The notes beneath the pieces are model-generated. The model did not search any database, was not told where the DNA came from, and worked only from the letters and a program-made list of their open reading frames with translations. The position numbers and the translations under genes were made by a program. DNA of 64,000 bases from Pelagimonas varians (GTDB lineage Bacteria; Pseudomonadota; Alphaproteobacteria; Rhodobacterales; Rhodobacteraceae), in contig NZ_QKMF01000001.1 in the NCBI RefSeq assembly GCF_003208435.1, positions 372,001 to 436,000 of the forward strand. Direction: 5' to 3'. Within the stretch, counting starts at the first letter, position 1, and each line of letters opens with the position of its first letter. This document shows, piece after piece, positions 54,048-62,834 of the stretch.

Positions 54048-54923
54048 ATGGCGATCACTGCTGCACAGGTAAAAGAACTGCGCGAAATCACTGCCGCTGG
54101 CATGATGGACGCGAAAAAAGCGTTGGTTGAAACCGACGGTGACATGGAAGCTGCCATCGATTGGCTGCGCACCAAAGGCCTTGCCAAAGCCGCCAAGAAA
54201 TCGGGCCGCACGGCTGCCGAAGGTCTGGTTGCTGTGGCTGTTGCCGGCGGCAAAGGTGTTGCTGTTGAAGTAAACTCCGAAACCGACTTCGTTTCCAAGA
54301 ACGCAGAATTCCAGGAAATGGTCGGCGGCATCGCCACCGTTGCTTTGAACGTTGCTGATGTAGAAGCGCTGAAAGTCGCTGATCTGGGCGGCAAGACCGT
54401 TGAGACTGTGATCACCGACAAAATCGCCACCATCGGCGAAAACATGTCAGTTCGCCGTATGGCGACAGTCACTGGCGAAACCGTTGTGACCTATGTTCAC
54501 AATGCAGCCACCGCTGGCATGGGCCAGATCGGTGTTTTGGTTGCGCTGAACGGCGGCAACGAAGATTTTGGCAAGCAGATTGCGATGCACATCGCGGCTG
54601 CAAACCCTGCGTCTTTGTCCGAAGCAGATCTTGACCCGGCGGTTGTTGAAAAAGAACGCCAGATTCAGATCGATATCGCACGCGAATCCGGCAAGCCAGA
54701 GCAGGTTATCGAAAAGATGATCATCGGCCGCATGAAGAAATTCCTCGCCGAAGTGACTTTGCTGGGCCAGCAATTTGTTGTGAACCCTGACATTACTGTC
54801 GAGCAGGCCGCAAAAGACGCAGGCGCAGAAATCGTTGCCTACGTCCGCATGCAGGTTGGCGAAGGTATCGAGAAAAAAGAAGAAGATTTCGCAGCTGAAG
54901 TTGCCAAAGCCGTTCAAGGCTAA
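54048..54923 (+). CDS. tsf: Elongation factor Ts
   Basis: 291 residues; a GAGGAAGCC ribosome site precedes the ATG. N-terminal UBA-like part [26 protein letters not shown] and the TDFVSKN motif that contacts EF-Tu are present, followed by the dimerisation subdomains ([31 protein letters not shown]). It recharges EF-Tu with GTP. It follows rpsB as in nearly all bacteria, and a terminator at 54945 closes the unit. Confidence 0.97.
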   Translation: MAITAAQVKELREITAAGMMDAKKALVETDGDMEAAIDWLRTKGLAKAAKKSGRTAAEGLVAVAVAGGKGVAVEVNSETDFVSKNAEFQEMVGGIATVALNVADVEALKVADLGGKTVETVITDKIATIGENMSVRRMATVTGETVVTYVHNAATAGMGQIGVLVALNGGNEDFGKQIAMHIAAANPASLSEADLDPAVVEKERQIQIDIARESGKPEQVIEKMIIGRMKKFLAEVTLLGQQFVVNPDITVEQAAKDAGAEIVAYVRMQVGEGIEKKEEDFAAEVAKAVQG

Positions 54924-54944
54924 GTCTTTTAATCAAAACACGTC

Positions 54945-54974
54945 AAAGGCCGTCCAGATTTGGGCGGCCTTTTT
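54945..54974 (+). terminator. Terminator after tsf
   Basis: AAAGGCCGTCCA-GATT-TGGGCGGCCTTT followed by TTCG. Confidence 0.88.
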
Positions 54975-54978
54975 CGAT

Positions 54979-55188
54979 TCAGACATTGGGAAGAATCGGG
55001 ACCTCTGTCAGAGACATTGGGGATGACGACAAAGGTCCCGAAAGGGTGCTGGCCGGGTTGACGTAAAGCGTCGCCCCAAGCCAGCTCGGCCGAAGCCGAA
55101 AGACGTTGGCAAACCCGTGGGAATAATCACAGTTTGCCGTGCCTCGTGTCCCTATGGCTAATAGCCACCACTCACGGAACATTTGCAA
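54979..55188 (-). CDS. Small uncertain reading frame in the tsf-luxR gap
   Basis: 69 residues, no domain recognised, in a 400-base region between tsf and the LuxR gene that otherwise holds only the tsf terminator. A good ribosome site was not seen. The sequence RLRPSWLGATLYVNPAS is orderly, and the stop lies just before the tsf terminator. It may be a real small gene, a remnant, or chance. Confidence 0.2.
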   Translation of the reverse strand: MQMFREWWLLAIGTRGTANCDYSHGFANVFRLRPSWLGATLYVNPASTLSGPLSSSPMSLTEVPILPNV

Positions 55189-55324
55189 ACTGGCAGCTAA
55201 ATTGCCCTAACGGAAGTCAGGATTTCCCGACCCTGCAATTATTTGAAGCATATTGCAAAATCGCACACGAATCAGGATTTTCGAGCCATTGGAGATCAAT
55301 TTTTGAGCATGAAGGGCAGGGGGA

Positions 55325-56086
55325 TTAAGCGTGAATCACATACATCTGATTGTGAAACGCTGCCTTGGCAACCGCCTGAGCCGTGGTTTCAACATTCAGC
55401 GTATCACGCGCCAATCTCAGATGTTTTTCGATCGTTGCTTGGGTCAGGCCCATAATCTGTGCAATATCCTGCATGGTTTTGCCATCTCCAACCCATTCCA
55501 AGGATTCGCGCTGGCGTGGAGTCAATTTTTGATTTTGCAACGGAATAGGCAAAGTCATGATCTTGAGGTGGACAAGGTTGTTCATCAAGACAATGTCACC
55601 ACCATGTTCGGCCCAAATCTCATCAATCTGATCTTGGTTCAACTCCGGCTTGGAGCTCAGCGAAATTGCGCCTTTGGCACGGCTCGAAACCGATTTGAAG
55701 CTGATCGTATAACCGGCGTGCACTTTGTGGGACAAGTTAAAAGCGACAACCTTTTGCGCTTGCTCATCCATTGTGCCGGTCGAAATCTGCTCGGCCAAAA
55801 CGCGCCAGCTGCAATGGCCTTCGTTTTCAAGCGCCCATTTCACCATAGGGGCGTTTCGGTACAAGCCGTCCTCAACAAAGCCCTTACGATACTCAGGGGA
55901 ATGATTGCTGAGGATTACGAAATCATTCGGGTCCCCAAACGAGGTTGCCGTCATGAATTGAGTGAACCCATAGATCAGGCGATCAAACCCGAATTCTTCC
56001 ATCTTGGCACAATGCAAAGCCCATAGGTCGGCAACATTGTCGATATTGGTCAGTTCGGTCAGGTAGATGCGTAGGTTGGCTTTCAT
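55325..56086 (-). CDS. LuxR-family regulator with autoinducer-binding domain
   Basis: 253 residues from the ATG at 56086 (GGAGAAG upstream). Residues about 1-165 resemble the acyl-homoserine lactone binding domain (FGFDRLIYGFTQFM, SPEYRKGFVEDGLYRNAPMVKWALENEGHCSWRVLAE), and 185-250 is the LuxR helix-turn-helix (LTPRQRESLEWVGDGKTMQDIAQIMGLTQATIEKHLRLARDTL). At the place of the conserved Asp-Pro of AHL-binding LuxR proteins it has Ala-Pro, so ligand binding may be altered. No luxI gene lies in the window, so it may be a 'solo' regulator. Its start overlaps the aroQ stop (ATGA). Confidence 0.87.
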   Translation of the reverse strand: MKANLRIYLTELTNIDNVADLWALHCAKMEEFGFDRLIYGFTQFMTATSFGDPNDFVILSNHSPEYRKGFVEDGLYRNAPMVKWALENEGHCSWRVLAEQISTGTMDEQAQKVVAFNLSHKVHAGYTISFKSVSSRAKGAISLSSKPELNQDQIDEIWAEHGGDIVLMNNLVHLKIMTLPIPLQNQKLTPRQRESLEWVGDGKTMQDIAQIMGLTQATIEKHLRLARDTLNVETTAQAVAKAAFHNQMYVIHA

Positions 56087-56526
56087 AATGACTTCTCCAA
56101 ATGTCTTTGAAGCGCATCCATGGCCAAAATATAACCATGCGCTCCGAACCCACATATCAAACCTACAGCGACAGGCGAGATATATGATTGGTGCCGGAAG
56201 GCTTCGCGGGCATGAATGTTCGACAAATGTAATTCAACCAACTGGGCTTCAGTTCCCTTGATGGCATCCATGAGAGCGATCGACGTATGTGTATAAGCTC
56301 CGGCGTTCAAAATTATTCCGTCATGGCGGCCGCGGGCATTTTGAATTTCGTCAACCAAAGCGCCTTCGTGATTGGATTGAGAACATGTGACCGTCACACC
56401 GATCTTTTCCGCATGGGCACGGCACATATCTTCAACATCGGACAGTGTTGTGTGTCCGTAAATTTCCGGCTGGCGCGTGCCCAATAGATTGAGGTTCGGA
56501 CCGTTTAGTATCAGAAAAGAGCGCAT
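56083..56526 (-). CDS. aroQ: Type II 3-dehydroquinate dehydratase
   Basis: 147 residues from the ATG at 56526 (GGGAGGTC upstream). Type II dehydroquinase motifs are complete: LNGPNLNLLGTRQPEIYG with the catalytic Arg and Tyr24-type residue, NAGAYTHTSIALMDAI, and VELHLSNIHAREAFRHQSYISP with the catalytic His. It makes dehydroshikimate in aromatic amino acid synthesis. It is translationally coupled to the LuxR-type regulator gene, which is unusual. psuK is divergent upstream. Confidence 0.95.
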   Translation of the reverse strand: MRSFLILNGPNLNLLGTRQPEIYGHTTLSDVEDMCRAHAEKIGVTVTCSQSNHEGALVDEIQNARGRHDGIILNAGAYTHTSIALMDAIKGTEAQLVELHLSNIHAREAFRHQSYISPVAVGLICGFGAHGYILAMDALQRHLEKSL

Positions 56527-56761
56527 AAGACCTCCCAAAGCTTGACCGTTTGGTAAAGGTTGCCTTGGTGGGCTGTCCAGAGTTTCCTGCGCTTTTGGCG
56601 GGTTTTGAGGGTGGTTTCGAAGCGTTTCATTGTCCACTTACCAGATTATATTACATAATACTGATTATAGGATGTATTGAGGCCCGTTAACTGGTATGCA
56701 GGCCCCATGTTTTCCGCTTCAATACTTGCGCCTGCTGACTTTCCTCGCCAAAAGTCGCAAT

Positions 56762-57655
56762 ATGACAAAAGCTCCTGAAATTCTATGCGTGGGTTCCGTT
56801 CTGTGGGACATCATTGGACGATCTGCCAGCCATATGCGGGCTGGATCAGATGTGCCTGGCCGTATCATTCGGTTGCCCGGCGGTGTTGCCATGAACATTG
56901 CAATGGCTTTGTCCCGCTTTGGTTTGAAACCCGCGTTGCTGTCCGCGATCGGCCAAGACCCTGAAGGCAATGAACTGGTCGCCGAATGCGCCCGCCGCGG
57001 TTTGGGCACTGATCATCTGTACAGATCTGCTGATTTGCCCACGGATCGATATATGGCCATCGAAGGTGCGAACGGCCTCATTGCCGCCATTGCCGATGCT
57101 CATTCTTTGGAAGCTGCCGGCGATAAGATACTGAATGTCTTGAATTTTGGACCACTGGGTCGTCCTGAAAATCCCTTTGACGGGCTTATTGCTCTTGATG
57201 GGAACCTGACGGCCGGTTTGCTCGAACAAATCGCCACAAGCCCATCATTTTCAAAGGCAGATCTGCGTGTTGCCCCAGCCAGTCCCGGTAAAGCCGAGCG
57301 GCTTTTGCCGTTTTTGCGCTCTGGTCGCGGCACGCTTTATGTCAACCTCGAAGAAGCTGGTTTGCTGTGTCAATCCAGCTTTGAAACCGCCGATCAGGCC
57401 GCTTCCCAGCTTTTGGAGCGCGGCGCGGCGCGGGTGTTGGTCACCAATGGCGGCGACGGATGTTGTGACGCAACCGCAGATGGTTTGATCCAAGAATGCC
57501 CGCCGCCTGTTTTGGTGACCCGTGTCACCGGAGCTGGTGATACTTTTATGGCGGCCCACATTGCCGCTGAATGTGACGGTGCAAACCGCAAAGATGCTTT
57601 GAGCCGCGCGCTACATGCCGCCGCCGCCTATGTTTCCGGAGAAGTAGCAATATGA
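56762..57655 (+). CDS. psuK: PfkB-type pseudouridine kinase
   Basis: 297 residues from the ATG at 56762; the ribosome site is weak and the frame opens at 56696. Sugar-kinase features: GSVLWDIIGRSASHMRAGSD at the N-terminus, the substrate loop GGVAMNIAMALSRFGLKP, and the catalytic signature VTRVTGAGDTFMAAHIAAE with the base Asp. PfkB proteins coupled to PsuG phosphorylate pseudouridine. The stop codon overlaps the psuG start (ATGA). Specificity is inferred from this pairing. Confidence 0.88.
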   Translation: MTKAPEILCVGSVLWDIIGRSASHMRAGSDVPGRIIRLPGGVAMNIAMALSRFGLKPALLSAIGQDPEGNELVAECARRGLGTDHLYRSADLPTDRYMAIEGANGLIAAIADAHSLEAAGDKILNVLNFGPLGRPENPFDGLIALDGNLTAGLLEQIATSPSFSKADLRVAPASPGKAERLLPFLRSGRGTLYVNLEEAGLLCQSSFETADQAASQLLERGAARVLVTNGGDGCCDATADGLIQECPPPVLVTRVTGAGDTFMAAHIAAECDGANRKDALSRALHAAAAYVSGEVAI

Positions 57656-58566
57656 CCCTCTATACCCCCTCGCCCGCCGTTGCCGAAGCTTTGGCCGCTG
57701 GCCGTCCGGTTGTAGCGCTGGAAAGCACGATCATCACGCATGGGATGCCTTGGCCGCAAAACCTTGAAGTTGCTCGTAAAGTCGAAGACACAGTGCGATC
57801 CAACGGCGCCGAGCCTGCAACAATTGCAGTAATTGACGGCACGTTGCATGTCGGTTTGACCGATGCGCAGTTGGAGGCTTTAGCACAAACGCGCGGTGTC
57901 GCCAAACTCAGCCGCGCTGATATGGCCGTATGCATGTCTCAGGGGCGCACTGGTGCAACAACTGTCGCAGCAACAATGATTGCGGCTGAACTGGCTGGCA
58001 TTGCAGTGTTTGCGACTGGCGGTATCGGCGGCGTTCACCAAGGTGCTGAAAACAGTTTTGATATTTCCGCCGATTTACAGGAACTTTCGCAAACAGCTGT
58101 GACCGTGATTGCCGCCGGAGCCAAAGCGATCCTCGACATTCCAAAGACCATGGAAGTGCTTGAAACCCTTGGCGTTCCCGTCATTGCCTATGGTCAGGAC
58201 AAGATACCGGCATTTTGGTCCCGTGATGCGGGTTTGCCGGCGCCATTGCGTATGGATACTGCCGCCGAAATTGCAGGTGCTCATATCATGCGCGGCAAAC
58301 TCGGGTTGCCCGGTGGTCAACTGGTGACAAATCCAATCCCGGTTGAAGCCGAAATCGCCCGCGAAACATTAGCACCGATTATTGCGCGTGCCGCTCAGGA
58401 CGCAGCGGATCACGGGATCGCAGGCAAGAATGTCACGCCTTATCTGCTGCAACGGATTTTCGAGCTGACCGAGGGCCGTTCGTTGGAGGCAAATATTGCT
58501 TTGGTTCTCAACAACGCCCGCCTTGCTGCTGAAATCGCGCAAGAAATGTGCAAAATCACAAAGTGA
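57652..58566 (+). CDS. psuG: Pseudouridine-5'-phosphate glycosidase
   Basis: 304 residues. PsuG motifs: ALESTIITHGMPWPQNLEVARKVEDTVR, GATTVAATMIAAELAGIAVFATGGIGGVHQG and ICDIP-like AILDIPKTMEVLETLGVPV(I)AYGQD. It splits pseudouridine 5'-phosphate into uracil and ribose 5-phosphate, completing the pathway begun by the kinase. Start ATGA overlap with psuK shows one transcript. No pseudouridine transporter gene is near. A membrane protein gene (DUF502) follows after 85 bases. Confidence 0.95.
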   Translation: MTLYTPSPAVAEALAAGRPVVALESTIITHGMPWPQNLEVARKVEDTVRSNGAEPATIAVIDGTLHVGLTDAQLEALAQTRGVAKLSRADMAVCMSQGRTGATTVAATMIAAELAGIAVFATGGIGGVHQGAENSFDISADLQELSQTAVTVIAAGAKAILDIPKTMEVLETLGVPVIAYGQDKIPAFWSRDAGLPAPLRMDTAAEIAGAHIMRGKLGLPGGQLVTNPIPVEAEIARETLAPIIARAAQDAADHGIAGKNVTPYLLQRIFELTEGRSLEANIALVLNNARLAAEIAQEMCKITK

Positions 58567-58650
58567 TGACGCAGTTTTGCGCTCTGCCCATTGTGGTGCG
58601 CCTGCACAACGCCTAGTTTCGCCAAAAGAAAACTTGTTAAAGTTGGCCTA

Positions 58651-59382
58651 ATGACCACTCCATTTGATCCAGAAACCAAGCGCCCGGGGTTTATTGCCAG
58701 GCTGCGAAATTCTTTCCTAACCGGGATCATTGTGATCGCGCCGGTTGGGTTGACGGTCTGGCTCATTTGGACGGTCGTTGGCTGGGTTGACAGTTTTGTC
58801 TGGCCTTTTGTGCCCGATTCCTACCAACCCGAGGCGGTGATCAATCATTGGTTTGAACTGGAAGGTGCGGACCGGATCGAGGTGAACGTTCGCGGCTTAG
58901 GCGTTGTAATATTTCTGGTTTTCACGGTTTTGGTCGGTTGGATTGCCAAAGGTCTGATTGGCCGGTCGATGATTGGATTTGGGGAGCGGTTGGTTGATCG
59001 TACACCCGTTGTCCGCTCGATCTATTCGGGCATCAAACAGCTCGCAGAAACCGTTTTTGCCCAATCCGAACGCAGCTTTGAGAAAGCTTGCCTGATCCAG
59101 TACCCCCGCAAGGACATCTGGGCAATTGGCTTCATTTCGACACAAGCACGCGGCGAAGTCGCTGAAAAAGCTCAAAGCATGAGTGATATGATTTCGGTAT
59201 TTGTACCGACCACGCCGAATCCGACATCAGGATTCTTGCTGTTCTTCCCCCGCGAAGACGTCATCGAGCTGGACATGAGCATCGAGGACGCTGCCAAACT
59301 GGTTATTTCAGCGGGCTTGGTCTACCCCAGCGGCGAAAAAGCCAAGGAAGCGGTAGAAGCCAAGCTTAAAAAAGCGTCCTGA
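58651..59382 (+). CDS. DUF502 family membrane protein
   Basis: 243 residues from the ATG at 58651; the ribosome site is weak. Two transmembrane helices (FLTGIIVIAPVGLTVWLIWTVVGWV and LGVVIFLVFTVLVGWIAKGLIG) and the conserved DRTPVVRSIYSGIKQLAETVF and CLIQYPRKDIWAIGFIST are diagnostic of DUF502. The C-terminal half is soluble with PTTPNPTSGFLLFFPREDVIELDMSIEDAAKLVISAG. Function of the family is unknown. It converges on the patatin gene with 2 bases between stops. Confidence 0.92.
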   Translation: MTTPFDPETKRPGFIARLRNSFLTGIIVIAPVGLTVWLIWTVVGWVDSFVWPFVPDSYQPEAVINHWFELEGADRIEVNVRGLGVVIFLVFTVLVGWIAKGLIGRSMIGFGERLVDRTPVVRSIYSGIKQLAETVFAQSERSFEKACLIQYPRKDIWAIGFISTQARGEVAEKAQSMSDMISVFVPTTPNPTSGFLLFFPREDVIELDMSIEDAAKLVISAGLVYPSGEKAKEAVEAKLKKAS

Positions 59383-59384
59383 GT

Positions 59385-60413
59385 TTAGTCGAACATTTCG
59401 CGAAGATCAGCGGTCTGGCGTTTGCCCAGATCGCTTTTATGCGCCTCCAAAAAACTGCCTGCAGCACGGCGACCGGCCTCTTTGAGTTGGATCAGAAGCG
59501 ACGGAACGGGAACGGTTTTGGTCGCAACAGACAATTCATTCATCAACGCATCATCCGCGATCATATGAACCCGCGCGTTCTTTAAGGATCCGGGTTGCAA
59601 AGCACCCTGCCCCAATAAACGCTGAACAAATTCAATGGCCCGCAATTCGCGGAATAAGGATGAGTTGAAACTAATCTCATTGATGCGATTTTGAATTTCC
59701 GGCGGCGTGATAGGCACCTCATCGCGGTGCAGCGGGTTGATATTCACAACAACAATGTCGTCGGGCAAGCTTTGGTCAAAAAACGGAAATAGAGGTGGAT
59801 TTCCGGTGTAACCACCGTCCCAGAATGCTTCAATCACACCGGTTTTAGGATCAGGCAATTCGACGGCTTGAAACATCGTCGGCAAACAGGCCGAGGCCAA
59901 AATCGCTTGGGTGTTGATCTTGTCGCCCGTGAAAATCCGGATTTTACCGTTGCGGACTTGTGTCGCCCCGACAAAGAACTGTGGCCCTTCGGAGGAGCAT
60001 ATGGTGTCAAAATCAAACTTATCGACCAGTTTTTCAAGCGGATTGCGATAGGCTGGCCCCCATGCGTATGGCGACATCATGCGCCCAAAGGCTTCGCCCC
60101 AAACAAAAGGCACAGAGTATTCGACAGATTTGGACACCATGCCGGGATTTGGCATCCAAGGATGCATCCAATGTGGCAAATCGCTGGTATGGGCGCCCAT
60201 TTGCTCCCAAAGCCAGTCAAGGTTTTCACGGGCACCAGAGCGGCCGCCATGGATCAGACCCGACTTTAGGGCCGCGCCGTTTAATGCTCCGGCTGAGGTG
60301 CCTGAAATCGCTGCAATTTCAATAGTTTCATCTTCGAGGATCCGGTCCAGAACACCCCATGTAAACGCACCATGTGCACCGCCGCCTTGAAGCGCCAAAT
60401 TGATTCGAACCAT
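59385..60413 (-). CDS. Patatin-like phospholipase
   Basis: 342 residues from the ATG at 60413. The oxyanion-hole motif LQGGGAHGAFTWGVLD is at residues 7-22, the nucleophile Ser is in GTSAGALNGAA and the catalytic Asp in DGGYTGNPPLFPFFD, all as required for the patatin hydrolase family. It probably acts on membrane or storage lipids. Other features are none of the bacterial toxin type; no signal peptide. It lies between DUF502 and the crotonase, divergent from the latter across 185 bases. Confidence 0.92.
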   Translation of the reverse strand: MVRINLALQGGGAHGAFTWGVLDRILEDETIEIAAISGTSAGALNGAALKSGLIHGGRSGARENLDWLWEQMGAHTSDLPHWMHPWMPNPGMVSKSVEYSVPFVWGEAFGRMMSPYAWGPAYRNPLEKLVDKFDFDTICSSEGPQFFVGATQVRNGKIRIFTGDKINTQAILASACLPTMFQAVELPDPKTGVIEAFWDGGYTGNPPLFPFFDQSLPDDIVVVNINPLHRDEVPITPPEIQNRINEISFNSSLFRELRAIEFVQRLLGQGALQPGSLKNARVHMIADDALMNELSVATKTVPVPSLLIQLKEAGRRAAGSFLEAHKSDLGKRQTADLREMFD

Positions 60414-60598
60414 GATCTCACCCCGTGCACTTTGCATGTGCAGCATTGCTGGTGGCGACGCCAAAGGCAATCATAATCCCAAAACCCTTCGAGGATAAGT
60501 GACGCAACGGAGGATCAGGTAAGGGCCGACAGAGGCTTTTCATCGCGCCGGCAAGCAGGAATACTTGCCCTCAAGCAATGCAGATAAAGGTGCCCGCT

Positions 60599-61393
60599 AT
60601 GACTTCCTCGGTTCTTCTTAAACGTGATGGCCATGTCGCCGAAGTCTGGCTAAACCGGCCGGAAAAGCACAACGCTGTGGACCAGTCTGTATTTGACGGG
60701 CTGGCCCGGATTGGTGAGGAAATTCGCGCAGACAAAACCATTCGCGCTGTGATCCTGACCGGTACTGGCGACAATTTTTGTTCGGGCATTGATACCGGTT
60801 TTTTCACCGGCGCACTGAACCCGGCCAAGTTTATCGAACAGATCACAACATTTCCCGAAGGCGAAAAGGCCAATATGTTCCAAAAGCCGGGCTATGTCTG
60901 GCAAGAGGTCGGCGTTCCGGTGATCGCGGCGCTGCAAGGCGCAACATTTGGCGCAGGCATTCAGATCGCCCTAGGGGCCGATATCCGGTTGGCGGCGCCA
61001 TCGACGCGGATGTCGGTGATGGAAATAAAATGGGGGTTGATCCCCGACATGAGCATTACACAAACCCTGCCCCGATTGGTGCGCATGGATGTGGCTAAGG
61101 AACTGCTGTTCACAGGCCGGATCGTCGAGGCCGCCGAATGCGCTGAAATCGGTCTTGTGACTCGGATTGTCGACAACCCGCTTGAGGCCGCGCGCGAAAT
61201 GGCGGCGCTGATTGCGGCAAAGAACCCCGATGCGATCAGCCGTAGCAAAACGCTTTTGAATGAAAGTTGGCATGGGGATGCGGCTGAAACCCTGCGCCTT
61301 GAGGCTGAACTGCAAGCTCAGATCATCGGTCAGCCAAACCAGATGGAAGCCGTCTTTGCGCAGTTTCAAAAGCGCGCGCCGAACTTCAAGTAA
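60599..61393 (+). CDS. Crotonase/enoyl-CoA hydratase family protein
   Basis: 264 residues; AAAGG lies upstream of the ATG at 60599, while the ATG at 60578 has no ribosome site. The crotonase fold shows VWLNRPEKHNAVDQSVFDGL, the oxyanion region FCSGIDTGFF and GATFGAGIQIALGADIRLAA, then EIKWGLIPDMSITQTLPRLV with a Pro-Asp pair at the second catalytic position. The exact substrate is unclear; the family includes hydratases, isomerases and dehalogenases. It is convergent with the pentapeptide gene. Confidence 0.9.
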   Translation: MTSSVLLKRDGHVAEVWLNRPEKHNAVDQSVFDGLARIGEEIRADKTIRAVILTGTGDNFCSGIDTGFFTGALNPAKFIEQITTFPEGEKANMFQKPGYVWQEVGVPVIAALQGATFGAGIQIALGADIRLAAPSTRMSVMEIKWGLIPDMSITQTLPRLVRMDVAKELLFTGRIVEAAECAEIGLVTRIVDNPLEAAREMAALIAAKNPDAISRSKTLLNESWHGDAAETLRLEAELQAQIIGQPNQMEAVFAQFQKRAPNFK

Positions 61394-61394
61394 A

Positions 61395-61426
61395 ACAGAG
61401 GGCCCCGGCGGTCGGGGCCCTGTTGT
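61395..61426. terminator. Terminator between crotonase and pentapeptide genes
   Basis: CAGAGGGCCCCG-GCGGT-CGGGGCCCTG with TTGTT following; symmetrical enough to serve both convergent genes. Confidence 0.7.
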
Positions 61427-61758
61427 TACCGGTGCGTTTTATCCCAAAGCGCGATGAGATCCGTCAGCTTGATCCCGTCCACGGTCATATCCGTGATGTT
61501 CGCATTGGTGATTGTCAGGCCACTAAGATTGGCCTGATCAATTTTGGCTCCGCTCATGGTGACGTTTTTAAACGACGCACCGCCGAGATTCACATCATCA
61601 AAACTCATACCTTCTGCGTTGACGTCTTCTAATCGCGCGCCCATGAAATGGGCGTCGCGGAACACTGCGCCCTTGAGGCTGACACGGCTGAACCGAGACC
61701 CGCACAAAAACATATTGTCGATCTCAAGCTTGTCTGTACCGGCCTTTTGATCGCTCAC
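61426..61758 (-). CDS. Pentapeptide-repeat protein
   Basis: 110 residues starting with GTG at 61758, which overlaps the TGA of the upstream bdhA gene (GTGA). Repeats of the A(D/N)LxX type run through most of it: GAVFRDAHFMGARLEDVNAEG, MSFDDVNLGGASFKNVTMSGA, KIDQANLSGLTITNANITDM. Such proteins fold as a right-handed quadrilateral helix; a few protect DNA gyrase, but most have no known role. Translational coupling to 3-hydroxybutyrate dehydrogenase is the only clue. Confidence 0.85.
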   Translation of the reverse strand: MSDQKAGTDKLEIDNMFLCGSRFSRVSLKGAVFRDAHFMGARLEDVNAEGMSFDDVNLGGASFKNVTMSGAKIDQANLSGLTITNANITDMTVDGIKLTDLIALWDKTHR

Positions 61759-62528
61759 AGTGCCGTCCAGCCGCCATCAACGCTGATCGTGGTGCCAGTG
61801 ATCTGTGCGGCGGCGTCAGAGCACAAAAAGACCGCTGTGCCGCCCATCTGCTCAACTGTCGCAAACTCTTTCGACGGTTGGCGGGTCAACATGACGTTCT
61901 CAACCACTTCTTCGCGGGTCATGTTGTATTCCTTCATGGTGTCGGGGATTTGTGCCTCGACCAGTGGGGTCAGAACATATCCCGGGCAAATCGCATTGGC
62001 GGTGATCGGTTCGCGCGCCGTTTCCAAGGCAACCGATTTGGTCATGCCAACAACACCATGTTTGGCCGCGATATAGGCCGACTTGAACGGTGAAGCGGTC
62101 AAACCATGTGCAGACGCGATATTGACGACCCTGCCCCAACCCGCAGCCCGCATTTTTGGCAATGCGGCCGCCATGGTGTGGAAGGCCGAGTTCATGTTGA
62201 TGGCAATGATGGCATCCCATTTATCAACCGGGAATTCATCGATGGGGCAGACGTGTTGAATGCCCGCATTGTTGATCAATATATCGCAGCGGCCTGCTTT
62301 TTCGATCAGGCCCCGGCATTCCGCACCTTTGGACATGTCCGCTTGGATATAGCGCACATCTACCCCGTGCGCTTCGGCGATCTGGGCAGCCAGCGCATGG
62401 TCTTCTTCACGGTCGGTGAATGAATTGATCACAACCGAGGCCCCGGCTTTGGCCATTTCATGTGCGATTCCCAAACCGATTCCCGAGTTGGATCCGGTGA
62501 TTACAGCGGTTTTTCCCTCAAGCGACAT
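61755..62528 (-). CDS. bdhA: 3-hydroxybutyrate dehydrogenase
   Basis: 257 residues from the ATG at 62528 (AGAGAGG upstream). Short-chain dehydrogenase motifs: cofactor glycines in VITGSNSGIGLGIA, NNAGIQHV, and catalytic Ser-Tyr-Lys with ASAHGLTASPFKSAYIAAKHG. The sequence NNAGIQHVCPIDEFPVDKWDAIIAINMNSAF and CPGYVLTPLVEAQIPD are those of bacterial D-3-hydroxybutyrate dehydrogenases, which oxidise 3-hydroxybutyrate to acetoacetate with NAD. It links to polyhydroxybutyrate use. A palindrome lies 36 bases before the start, and a candidate small RNA further upstream. Confidence 0.94.
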   Translation of the reverse strand: MSLEGKTAVITGSNSGIGLGIAHEMAKAGASVVINSFTDREEDHALAAQIAEAHGVDVRYIQADMSKGAECRGLIEKAGRCDILINNAGIQHVCPIDEFPVDKWDAIIAINMNSAFHTMAAALPKMRAAGWGRVVNIASAHGLTASPFKSAYIAAKHGVVGMTKSVALETAREPITANAICPGYVLTPLVEAQIPDTMKEYNMTREEVVENVMLTRQPSKEFATVEQMGGTAVFLCSDAAAQITGTTISVDGGWTAL

Positions 62529-62563
62529 AGTGGCCTCTCTGATAAGTGCGAATTGTTTGCTTG

Positions 62564-62582
62564 TGCAGCATAACATGCTGCA
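62564..62582. promoter_or_regulatory. Palindrome before bdhA, probable operator
   Basis: TGCAGCAT-AAC-ATGCTGCA, perfect 8-base arms, 36 bases before the bdhA start. Position fits a repressor or activator site. Confidence 0.5.
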
Positions 62583-62643
62583 TCGCCCATATATGCAAGG
62601 GCAACAGCGCCGCAGCGCCCAACAAATTGAATTGTGAAATGCC

Positions 62644-62720
62644 AAAAAAAAACCCCAGCGCGAAGCTGGGGTTAAGTCATTGAGGCAGGTTTCATACAGG
62701 CAAGAAACCTATCGAGCAGT
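62644..62720 (-). ncRNA. Candidate small RNA or terminated leader upstream of bdhA
   Basis: On the minus strand a promoter-like TTGGAC (62755-62750), 17-base spacer and TATAAC (62732-62727) predict a start near 62720. About 77 bases follow, with hairpin AGGTTTC-N10-GAAACCT (62687-62710) and a strong terminator AACCCCAGC-TTCG-CGCTGGGGTT with nine T. No protein frame fits. It could be an independent small RNA or an attenuated leader of bdhA, whose start lies 116 bases further on. Confidence 0.5.
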
Positions 62721-62834
62721 GAGTTAGTTATAATCGTTAACCGGCTTGAGTCCAAGCTAAAAGTTTGAAAAGGCGTAAAAGCACCGGTAGGCTGGTGTTC
62801 AATAAAACAAGGCTACACAGGGATTGTTGCTAAA

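Noticed and set aside
56083-56637. Longer aroQ start at 56637
   Set aside because: The added 37 residues have no match, and GGGAGG sits just before the ATG at 56526.
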